Assembly (NCBI GenBank): GCA_019828595.1
Contig: JAHQRK010000008.1
Location: 434,001-498,000 of the forward strand
Direction: 5' to 3'
From: Aphanomyces cochlioides
Taxonomy: Eukaryota > Oomycota > Saprolegniomycetes > Saprolegniales > Verrucalvaceae
DNA: 64,000 bases
Shown in pieces: positions 47,060-57,078 of this stretch (position 1 is the stretch's first letter; each line of letters begins with the position of its first letter). The position numbers and the translations under genes were made by a program. The notes under the pieces are model-generated. The model made no database searches. It saw nothing but the letters and a program-made list of their open reading frames with translations, and had not been told where the DNA came from.

Positions 47060-48787
47060 TTACGCATATTGTGTTAAGTAATGTCTGATCGTTTCTAATA
47101 CTTGTACTGCCGTGGGTCGTTCGTTGGGCACTGAATATACAAGGCTTTGGTCATATGCAAACAGCGACTTACTGGGACTGAACGTGCAACTGAGTATCAA
47201 ATGGCCTACTCCCCAAATGTCAACAGACGTTGTATGCGAGCCCGTTTTTTCAAATATTTCTTCAGGGTGTTCGTGTCGCGACAAGTGCTCGTCTGGGGAA
47301 TTTTGTTTTGGTGATTTCCATGAATCATCGAAATCGATGAGAAACCACTTGGAAGAATCCACTTGCTTGATCACATTTGGCCAGCGAATATCACGATGCA
47401 TCCAACCAATTGAGTGAAGCACTACCAATGCCTCTAGCACACTCTCTAGTGCTTGCAAAAGTTCTTTCTCATTAGTTGGGTCGTATTTCTTGTCCTTGGA
47501 TAAACAATCACCAACGGGACTCAACAAAACGTAATCGATGCCTTCACCAATCAAAATATCGACGTTTGGAACTCTGGCGTGCTTCATTGTGTCATAAATC
47601 AACTTCAAATGATCGATGCGCGTACTGGCTGCTTTGCTTGGAAATGTCTTCTTGACTATCACAATGCCGTCGTCTTTTTCTTCAAAATCAATTCGTTTGT
47701 CGTCAGTGCACAAGTACTCTGGTCGATGGCGTCGAGGACACAAGTTCGAAACCAGTATAAGATATGACGATATATTGACAAGCGACCGAAAGAGATCCAA
47801 TCGACCACCAATAGTGCTCAGATTAAAATAACCCAAGTCAAATGTTGAGCACTTTGAAATTCTGGGTTTCTTGCATTGCCTGTCTTGTTCGATTCAATAG
47901 GAGGCGGAAGGATGGCATGGAGATACAAATCGAATCCACAGACGGAATAGCCAAACAAATACGGCGCTTGACCATAAGACCATTCAAGTTTGTCGATCAA
48001 TTCTTGCGAGGCACATCTGGATCGTCATACCCAGCCTTTTTTCTTCACCTCGGAATACACACACATTGTTGAGGCGAAATATAAAATCGGGTCTGTAGTT
48101 CCAAGTCGAAGTTGCCTTGTCGGAGTTCCTATCCCAACTGTAACCTTGGCGCGGAAATATCAAGACTAGTGTGTCACGAATAATGTTGTCCCAGAAAGAA
48201 TGAAACGAATCTTTCGTTGTTGAGACCACTACCTTGTGAAACATAACTCGTTTGATATGTTCCATCACACTTGGACAGTGTTTGGCTGTGTTTTCTTCAA
48301 AAACTTTGTGCATTGATTCGACGAGTGGCCTTTCCAAAACGTGCAAGTGAGCGAACAGACCAGCAGGATTTGCAATTGGAATGAGAATTGGTAGGGGGCC
48401 AGAGACTTTCTCAACCAGATGCGATAAATCTGGTAACTCGGAGCACTTAATGATTTCAGTCAACCATTCTTCGTCAAAGTCCTCGGCAATATGCAGTTGA
48501 TTCACATTTCCAGATGGAACCACAAACAATTCATCCTCGCTGCCGATTAGTTCTCCAATCTTGTTGCGAACATCAAGAGGTTTTTCTTTTCTGTCATATG
48601 CCGCCTTGTTGGTGTAGACATGGAGATCGGAGGCGTCAAATTGCGATAGCTTTCTTGGGTTCTTTCCATACACCGCATCTCTAAAATGAGCAACACGACT
48701 GTCGGGAGGAATCATAACTTTGTCTTCCGACGATGGTTTTCCTTGACCATCAACCACAACATACCAAACATCGCGAATGCTCGCCAT
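47060..48787 (-). pseudogene. Crinkler (CRN) gene with kinase-like C-terminus (left arm)
   Basis: Minus strand from ATG 48787 (MASIRDVWYVVVDGQGKPSS). The N-terminal ~90 residues are a CRN header with LHVYTNKAAYDR where Phytophthora CRNs have LFLAK, ending in FVVP. The middle region (to 47984) matches the usual CRN body (RPDFIFRLNNVCVFRGEEKR). The C-terminal 258-codon frame (47836-47060) carries kinase-like motifs GWMHRDIRWPNVI and WFLIDFDDS. No signal peptide. Frame changes at about 48030, 48000 and 47838 split it into three open pieces. The identical lesions occur in the right arm. CRNs act in host nuclei and often trigger cell death. Confidence 0.82.
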
Positions 48788-48862
48788 CGTTCCAATTCTG
48801 CAAGATGGGGGGACAAAAAAATGTTGATATTTGAATCAATGACATAGGAGCTTATCCTGTAA

Positions 48863-48925
48863 GAGCATCCCCAAATTTCTGTTTCTATCAAAACTTAGAA
48901 ATAGAAACTTCTGCAGGAGATGCTC
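48863..48925. mobile_element. 63-bp MITE-like element with TAA duplication (left)
   Basis: GAGCATCCCC ... GGAGATGCTC terminal repeats around a short interior (TTTCTGTTTCTA / TAGAAATAGAAA), flanked by TAA on both sides (48860-48862, 48926-48928), the 3-bp target duplication expected for PIF/Harbinger-type MITEs. Mirrored at 49332-49394. Confidence 0.6.
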
Positions 48926-48928
48926 TAA

Positions 48929-49328
48929 GAGCATCTCCAGGTTTTACTGATAAAATTTAGCAACTATATTGGTTATCCGAACAATTTCATGTTTCGTATT
49001 ATATTGTGAGATTCATTCTAAATAGTGAGATGGGCTGGAAATGTATCGATTTTTTAATCGATTTTCCAATCTCGCAGCCAATCAGAATCGAGTATTCAAC
49101 TAATTCACACAAAACACACCCAGACACACGTGTAATTAATTTGGGGCGTTTGCCATACTTTCCATTTATACTTGATTTCAGTATAATCAAATCGATTTGG
49201 AATATAATTCGAATTTTGGTAAAAAAAATACAAATTTGGGTGAAAAAGACAATAACAACTCGAAACATGAAATTGTTCGGATAACCAATATAGTTGCTAA
49301 ATTTTATCAGTAAAACCTGGAGATGCTC
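48929..49328. mobile_element. 400-bp MITE-like element with 68-bp TIRs at the palindrome centre
   Basis: TIRs 48929-48996 and 49261-49328 begin GAGCATCTCCAGGTTTTACT and are perfectly complementary; the interior 48997-49260 is non-palindromic. The flank is TAA on the left and TTA on the right. The same terminal decamer as the adjacent 63-bp elements puts all three in one MITE family. Confidence 0.65.
48997..49260. other. Unique 264-bp spacer of the inverted duplication
   Basis: Only non-mirrored sequence between the arms; AT-rich, with an ATCGATTTTTTAATCGATT palindrome near 49041-49060 and CACGTG at 49127-49132. No believable gene. Confidence 0.7.
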
Positions 49329-49331
49329 TTA

Positions 49332-49394
49332 GAGCATCTCCTGCAGAAGTTTCTATTTCTAAGTTTTGATAGAAACAGAAATTTGGGGATGCTC
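49332..49394. mobile_element. 63-bp MITE-like element (right, mirror copy)
   Basis: Reverse complement of 48863-48925, flanked by TTA on both sides (49329-49331, 49395-49397). Confidence 0.6.
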
Positions 49395-49469
49395 TTACAG
49401 GATAAGCTCCTATGTCATTGATTCAAATATCAACATTTTTTTGTCCCCCCATCTTGCAGAATTGGAACG

Positions 49470-51197
49470 ATGGCGAGCATTCGCGATGTTTGGTATGTTG
49501 TGGTTGATGGTCAAGGAAAACCATCGTCGGAAGACAAAGTTATGATTCCTCCCGACAGTCGTGTTGCTCATTTTAGAGATGCGGTGTATGGAAAGAACCC
49601 AAGAAAGCTATCGCAATTTGACGCCTCCGATCTCCATGTCTACACCAACAAGGCGGCATATGACAGAAAAGAAAAACCTCTTGATGTTCGCAACAAGATT
49701 GGAGAACTAATCGGCAGCGAGGATGAATTGTTTGTGGTTCCATCTGGAAATGTGAATCAACTGCATATTGCCGAGGACTTTGACGAAGAATGGTTGACTG
49801 AAATCATTAAGTGCTCCGAGTTACCAGATTTATCGCATCTGGTTGAGAAAGTCTCTGGCCCCCTACCAATTCTCATTCCAATTGCAAATCCTGCTGGTCT
49901 GTTCGCTCACTTGCACGTTTTGGAAAGGCCACTCGTCGAATCAATGCACAAAGTTTTTGAAGAAAACACAGCCAAACACTGTCCAAGTGTGATGGAACAT
50001 ATCAAACGAGTTATGTTTCACAAGGTAGTGGTCTCAACAACGAAAGATTCGTTTCATTCTTTCTGGGACAACATTATTCGTGACACACTAGTCTTGATAT
50101 TTCCGCGCCAAGGTTACAGTTGGGATAGGAACTCCGACAAGGCAACTTCGACTTGGAACTACAGACCCGATTTTATATTTCGCCTCAACAATGTGTGTGT
50201 ATTCCGAGGTGAAGAAAAAAGGCTGGGTATGACGATCCAGATGTGCCTCGCAAGAATTGATCGACAAACTTGAATGGTCTTATGGTCAAGCGCCGTATTT
50301 GTTTGGCTATTCCGTCTGTGGATTCGATTTGTATCTCCATGCCATCCTTCCGCCTCCTATTGAATCGAACAAGACAGGCAATGCAAGAAACCCAGAATTT
50401 CAAAGTGCTCAACATTTGACTTGGGTTATTTTAATCTGAGCACTATTGGTGGTCGATTGGATCTCTTTCGGTCGCTTGTCAATATATCGTCATATCTTAT
50501 ACTGGTTTCGAACTTGTGTCCTCGACGCCATCGACCAGAGTACTTGTGCACTGACGACAAACGAATTGATTTTGAAGAAAAAGACGACGGCATTGTGATA
50601 GTCAAGAAGACATTTCCAAGCAAAGCAGCCAGTACGCGCATCGATCATTTGAAGTTGATTTATGACACAATGAAGCACGCCAGAGTTCCAAACGTCGATA
50701 TTTTGATTGGTGAAGGCATCGATTACGTTTTGTTGAGTCCCGTTGGTGATTGTTTATCCAAGGACAAGAAATACGACCCAACTAATGAGAAAGAACTTTT
50801 GCAAGCACTAGAGAGTGTGCTAGAGGCATTGGTAGTGCTTCACTCAATTGGTTGGATGCATCGTGATATTCGCTGGCCAAATGTGATCAAGCAAGTGGAT
50901 TCTTCCAAGTGGTTTCTCATCGATTTCGATGATTCATGGAAATCACCAAAACAAAATTCCCCAGACGAGCACTTGTCGCGACACGAACACCCTGAAGAAA
51001 TATTTGAAAAAACGGGCTCGCATACAACGTCTGTTGACATTTGGGGAGTAGGCCATTTGATACTCAGTTGCACGTTCAGTCCCAGTAAGTCGCTGTTTGC
51101 ATATGACCAAAGCCTTGTATATTCAGTGCCCAACGAACGACCCACGGCAGTACAAGTATTAGAAACGATCAGACATTACTTAACACAATATGCGTAA
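49470..51197 (+). pseudogene. Crinkler (CRN) gene with kinase-like C-terminus (right arm)
   Basis: Plus-strand twin of 47060-48787, with identical translated pieces: header and body 49470-50273, middle 50257-50439, kinase-like part 50421-51197. The same frame changes occur at about 50228, 50255 and 50418. A 28-bp stretch starting GTATGACG and ending CGCAAG (50227-50254) would restore frame if removed as an intron, but it still resembles CRN coding sequence, so frameshifts are the better explanation. Confidence 0.82.
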
Positions 51198-51367
51198 ATT
51201 GTACTTTGAAAATCTGGACTTTAAAACGATTTCAAATGCTCGACCACGATCGATTCGAAACGATTAAGCTAGATCCAAATGCAGTTGCTTCGGATCATTT
51301 GTTGGCTTGTTTGAAGCAGCAACCGATAGAGTGTGTTTTGTTTGGTATACCAAGTGTTTCACCAAAG

Positions 51368-52069
51368 TCACTTCTTTCCACTTGCAGAATTGAACCTTTC
51401 GATTCGCACGGCTTGCGTGGCTGCTGTAATTTCAGTGAATATGATCTTGGCCGAATTGGACATGCGCGTGACGTTTTCAATATCGCCATAACTTCGAAAT
51501 GCACGCACAAGGGTCTCGTCTGAATGGGATTCAACACTGTTGCTCCAGATTACACGGATCGTCCGCTGCTTGATATCGCCAATGTCAATACGGGAGCAAA
51601 TATGCTATATTGTAGCGGCAATTACCTTTTTTCAAAGTTTTACCCAACAAGTCGGCTCGATCTTTCGAAGCTTGAGCCTTGTCCGCTTGCATATCTTCCA
51701 TGCGTTGTTTGGCCTCTGCATAATAATCTTTCATGCTTGTGCTTTTTTGCAGACGCTGCAGCGGCATCGTCTTCTCGACGATTCAAGTCGTCCACTACTC
51801 GCTTTCGCATGCCTTTCATCTGTGCATTTTTCACTTCACGCATCTTCTCGGCCAAAGTCTTGAGCGAAATCTTGTCGTCATATTCCTTCTTTTTCGCGGG
51901 ATCGAGCAAAAAGTGACTCGCCTGCTGCAGCTCGTGAAACTTGTCGACGTCCCCGCCTCTGTCCGGGTGACGCTTCAGGGACATTTGACGGAACGCTTTC
52001 TTGACCGCATCGGCTCAGCCAATTGAGGCAGCCCAAGAATGTCGTAGTGGCATTTGACCGTGTTCTTGT
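51368..52069 (-). pseudogene. DNAJC17-like J-domain/RRM protein, broken copy (right arm)
   Basis: Mirror of 46188-46889 with the same frameshifts and one visible base difference near 51787. Confidence 0.75.
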
Positions 52070-52091
52070 CACGCCACGCGGATCCGTCCAC

Positions 52092-52297
52092 AATTTACCA
52101 TGGTCTTCAATCGTTTCATCCACACCAAGAGGTTCTTCATTTCTGTCATATGCCGCTTTGTTGGCGTAGACCTCGAGTTGAATAGGAACAATCCCACGCA
52201 GGATGGCGGAGTTCTTTGCATGCACCGCATCTCTAAAATCAGCAACATCACTGCTGGGAGGAATCTTAACTTTGTCTGCCGACGATGGTTTTCCCAA
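52092..52297 (-). pseudogene. Crinkler N-terminal domain fragment (right arm)
   Basis: Mirror of 45960-46165: headless CRN ubiquitin-like segment (GKPSSADKVKIPPSSDVADF) running into the J-domain fragment. Confidence 0.75.
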
Positions 52298-53077
52298 ATA
52301 TCATTTTATGCTTTTGAGTGTTATGTGGAATCAAGTTGACCAGGATAACTTTTATACTTGATCATCCCCACCATTAATCTTTCCAGTGTTGGCTGAGAGA
52401 GTCGTTGGACAAGTCACCATGTCACTTACGCAGAAGAAGATTGTTTACCATGCAGAACAACTTGGGTCTCGAGCCTGAACACACAATAGCGCTCGAAATG
52501 TGCCTTCAAATCTCTCTGGAATCACATTGCATAAACCCGAAAGACTCGACATAACTCATGGCGAGTGTCGTGAAAAACTTCGATAAAGTTCCAGCGTGCG
52601 CTTGAGCCGATACAGGGAGACAAACTCGAACAAACACTTTAAAAAGTTTACAGCCCACTGCTAGCTCTCCTGGCGTCATCCTTTCGAGATAAGATGACGT
52701 TCGAGGACAAGATGCACCGAGAGGTTTGACAAGTGAGCAGCTACTAATGGTCGCTTCGAATAGACACGTCTGAGTTGGAAAGATTCTGGCAGCACGGAAC
52801 ATTTCCCACTCTTGACAGTGTTGTCGTTGGTAGAAACGAGCTGGTTGCTACTACTTTATAGATCCAACTTGGCTCGCCACGTGGGTTTCCATCATAGCCG
52901 CTCGGAAGAAAAGAGGACAGGGCTCGACCACGAATTGTTGAGTAAATCGCATCGCCACGACGACAGACGAGAGAGTAGAGCCAAGAACAGAGTGAGAAGA
53001 TGAGCAGCAAGGATTGTATACTTAAAGATCTACTCGATGTCGTCTTGGACTTTGTCCAAGTACTGAAGGAACTCTGG

Positions 53078-53442
53078 TTACTCTAGCATGCCTTCTAGTT
53101 CATCCACGGAGATGTTGTGGTGGTCAAGACAGAGCCGCCACGATGGAAAGTCTTGTCTTGGCTGGTTCTGCGCCATGACTGGGTTTGTGCAGCCATGGAC
53201 ACAACACGCCCGATGAAGGCTGTCGTGTCTGGCGCAGAAATCCCCCACAAAGGCGTTCACGTGGCAGTCAGGATAGGCGCACATTTCTTCTTGCCCCCAT
53301 GGCGGACGCAGTACCCTCGAGCGTATGCTTGATTGCCGCAGTCCTCGGCAAGACATTGCCGTCGGTGGCGATGCGTCTTGCATTTTTCATTGCCGGCCAC
53401 GACGGGATTGACACACGTTGGGAAAACGCACTCTTGCAACAT
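53078..53442 (-). pseudogene. Cys/His-repeat zinc-binding protein, subfamily B, copy B5 (right arm), frameshifted
   Basis: Mirror of B4 (44818-45182) with the same TG insertion and the same early end in the tail. Confidence 0.78.
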
Positions 53443-54863
53443 CGACGCCAGTTGGAGAATGAGCTGTGTTGACCACGACGAGCAATGGAATGGTCACGCT
53501 TTCGCTCGCACCCTCGACTGCTCCATGCTCGAAACGGAGTAACAAATGTTCCGTGCCCTTGATGGGTTGCCATGTGATCCACGTCGTTCTTGGACACAGA
53601 GCAGCAGGGGATATATCACCGAGTTCGGCGCGAAGGACGTTCAAATTTCGTGGAGAACGTGGTCGGATTCCGCCCACTTGCTCGCGTGACGAGTAAGAAT
53701 CCTTCTTTCTTATCTAGAGCTTCCTCACTAGCCTCTAAAGCAAACAACACAAGAGCCCCAAGATGGAAGGAGAACGTGTGGAACGCGCAGATTGTTGCCA
53801 TCCTTTGACGTGCAGACACGGACACATTCACATGGTAGATTTTCCTGTAGATGGAATCTAATGAATGTGGCCCTGCATCTTGCTAATCTATCGATATTTC
53901 GGCGCTCCAGGCGGCAATCTACTGACTAGCTAGTTCGCGGCTAGTGCGTGTTACAGCGACTCAAACCAGAGGTCGATCGAACTTTTAAGTTCTGCCCCGA
54001 CTTGACAGCCCTCTGTGCATTGAAATCCCGCCAGAGAGAGACAGCGACAACTTGAAGCTTTTCAGCATTGAAGACCCGACTCAGAGTGCGAAGACACGTG
54101 GAATTAGATCATCCTTCGAGATCATCGCGAGACAGACGAAAGAAACCCATGACAACATTTTCAAGTGGGATTTTGTGCTCGAAAGTTCGCCAAGACGTTG
54201 CCATCGACTCGACTTCGTCTTTTGAACCTGTTTGCCTTGGTCACTTGGCTTGTTAGCTCTATCTTTCTGCAGTTTCAACACGACTCGAGTGGATTTCGGC
54301 TGATAATAATGCCAAGATGACGTCACAGTTGTTCAGCCACAAGGGTGGGATTTACAGGCGGTGAATTCATTTAAACCTCAAATTTGTATACCCATACTAA
54401 AATCAAGATAAAAAGTTGTCTTGTATTGGACCCACTCACCGTGCACGCACACCTGCTTCGATGGAATTCACCGTTGGAATCGAGTCCGTGGACACGAGAA
54501 CTACAGCTTCTACTGCTTGAAAGGCGTAGAATCCATAGCGTAGACAGCTTAGACTCGTGTCGTGCTTGGCGCTTTGGCCTGGTTGAGTGGGTGTTTCATT
54601 GAACACATGACCAAAGTTGTCCATGTTGTCCATGACATCTGGGGCTGAAACTTTGTCACTTGGCACGGAATCGAGTGGGCATATTGCGACAACTACAAAG
54701 AAAGTCGATGCTATTTAGACAGCAGGATCCATGTGGAAGTTGTCCCGCTCATGTTGTCGCTGGCAAAAAATGTTTATTGACAAGGACTTCTCGTGCAAAA
54801 ACTCGGATCACCTTGTTGGTCGCGATAGAATGGCGCCCAATGCGCTCTTGTTTGTTGTCTTTA

Positions 54864-57078
54864 CAGTACTTCTATACACTCTTATACAGGTCTTCGCCTG
54901 TCATGTTAAAGTTCCAGCGTTACGGTGGCTGTCTGTGACGAGATGGTATACTCACACAGCTCTTGAAGTGTCGACAGGTTTCAATTTGGACTTAGAGCTA
55001 ATCTGACGAGCACACACGTGAAAAGATTTCAAGCAAGAGGTTGAAATGATGACGACAACACACTAAACTCACTAGAAACACCCATTGCCAACCTCGTAAA
55101 TTGTCTATAACTTCTTTATGAGCTTTTCAGCTTTGTCCACTTCGCCGTGGCAGAATCTACTCTACTTTGTAGGGTAAAAGGGATAAAAGTAAGCATAGAA
55201 AGCGTCGTGGGGGAGCTTAGACCTGATCGCGCTGGAATTTGCCGCACATAATTCATAGCAGACTTCATTTATAAATTTCCAAGGGTGAATGAAATACCTA
55301 CTACTTTATGCAGGTTTTTCTCAAAGTGGGGGCAACACAGCAGTTGAACCCACTTTGATAATTTATACACAAGATATCATTTGTAAGAGGTAAAAAGGCT
55401 GTAATAATTTATTGACACGATATAATATTAAAGAGGTTAACTCTTGCTTGTCAATCTCGGACCCTTCTTCAAGGTGTACAAGAAAGAGAAAGTTTGAAGA
55501 GCCATGCCTTGTGCTCGACGGACTTTGACTCCTTTTGGATTCCACGAGGTGACGACGAGATCCTTGCATGCATAATACATGCTTGCAACTTTTTTGCTTT
55601 CCTCTCTGGTGATATTAGGGATGTCGTGATAGAGCATGTAGATCTTGGGGACTGGTATCTCTGTTTTCAACTTTCTTCATTTTGCTGAGCGAGTCCAATC
55701 CCCCTGTGTTAGCTATTATCCCTACCATAAAATACTAGTGAGCTCATTGACAAGTAGCGTTTGTAAACGCCCTCACTTTGAACCACGCCGCCGCCAACTT
55801 ATTATACAGCGAGGCGATATAACGCCTTGAATACTGTCGAGCTCAACTATGGCGTGAAGTGAGCACTCGAACGCGAACAACGGGGGGAACAGGTGAGTAT
55901 AGTATTATATTTCACAGGTTTTTGGTCGGATTATAAAGTTATACAATATTTGTTTCGTTGACATTGCCAATCAAACTGCTGAAATCTCTCTCCTCGCATC
56001 GATTCAACTGACCAGGACGAATGCTAACAATGCTGCTGCTTTGTTTCCTCCAGATTGCAACCTTGCATTGTTGCTATTCTACTGTAGAATTCTCCTTGGC
56101 TTCATGGATTCGATGGCAGCATCTGATTTGGCACTGTCTTGCATTGTTCAAGTCCTATACGGGCGCGTTATGTGCTGCTGGGCGTGGATGACAATGTTGA
56201 AAGATTCATTTGTCTCGAGTCCAACCTTGGCCTTTGTAGCGCGCTGGCTTTGCACGGTTGCTTTCGCTTCGAGTGCGCTCTTTTTCCTGAGAACCATGCA
56301 GACAAGGCATTCAAGCTGTTGCACACAAGTAGGTGAACGAACGGACGACAACAAATGAGGATAAAGAACGTCTCGAATGACAACACTTGAAACATTCAAA
56401 CGCTTCCTTTTGTCGCTGATAAATCAGTGGCGCCAAGCATGCTTATTCCAACCGACAGTCCTATGTCCGTCACTAGATGCAGTCGGCGCTTCCAACTTGA
56501 TCGCGTCGACGCCCATTCACATCGCCTCCAGATTCAAACGTCCAGACTGATAGAGGCAGCGATTCCAGCCGTGGATTGGGGCTTTTGATCGCTAGAGAGA
56601 CTCACCTAGAGGGATTATCCAGGTCAGCGACGACTGAAAGATTGATTTGACCGTCCAAAATCTCAAAATTTGACGCATTGCCCTTTCATGTTCGAAACGG
56701 TTGAAAAAAAACATTTGCATGAATGCACACCTAGGTTCCTCGACTGGCACGAGTTATCAGCATCAACATGTGCGTCTTCTATCGCAATGCAACGAGTAAT
56801 TAACGAGTGAACAGCCTGCAAGGCGCGGGGAAAGAAAGGCTCAGGGGTTCTCTCCTTGGAGATATCGCCTGAGTGTCAACTTGGTTCTGTCTATGTATTT
56901 TTGTACTCTGGAAGTTTGACTCTCAACTATACTCTCTTGACTCTCTTTAAAAATCTATCGCAAATGAAAGGCCAATCACATGACCACTCTCTCATGAGCT
57001 GGTCACCAGCTGAACCCATTACTTCGGTTCCGGACCTCCAAGGCGTGGCAGTATTGCTCTATTTGCTGCGCCACAGTC
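54864..57078. other. Region right of the inverted duplication, no confident gene
   Basis: Protein-like but unassigned stretches: minus strand 55670-55440 (MKTEIPVPKIYMLYHDIPNI, YYACKDLVVTSWNPKGVKVR) and plus strand about 56160-56336 (YVLLGVDDNVERFICLESNL, ECALFPENHADKAFKLLHTS). Each is short and flanked by stops, so they are probably remnants of duplicated genes. 56400-57078 shows nothing recognisable. Confidence 0.35.

Larger units (their letters stand above)
43401..48996 (+). repeat. Left arm of an 11.5-kb inverted duplication
   Basis: Reads as the reverse complement of 49261-54863. Coordinates mirror with a constant sum of 98257 (98260 outside about 45255, because the right arm has three extra bases, GCT). 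Only a handful of differences are visible by eye: that 3-bp indel, one substitution near 46470/51787 (His/Arg in a shadow frame) and several changes at the outer 40 bp. The similarity ends abruptly at about 43401. Confidence 0.95.
49261..54863 (-). repeat. Right arm of the 11.5-kb inverted duplication
   Basis: Mirror image of 43401-48996 (see left arm). The similarity ends abruptly near 54863 at CTTGTTTG(T/C)TGTCTTTA; flanking sequence beyond is unrelated to the left flank. Confidence 0.95.

Noticed and set aside
49006..49284. 92-codon ORF in the palindrome spacer
   Set aside because: Runs from unique spacer into the mirrored TIR, starts without ATG and has AT-driven composition; not believable as a gene.
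50227..50254. 28-bp intron in the CRN gene
   Set aside because: Has GT...AG and would fix the frame, but is below plausible intron size and still reads as CRN coding sequence in another frame.
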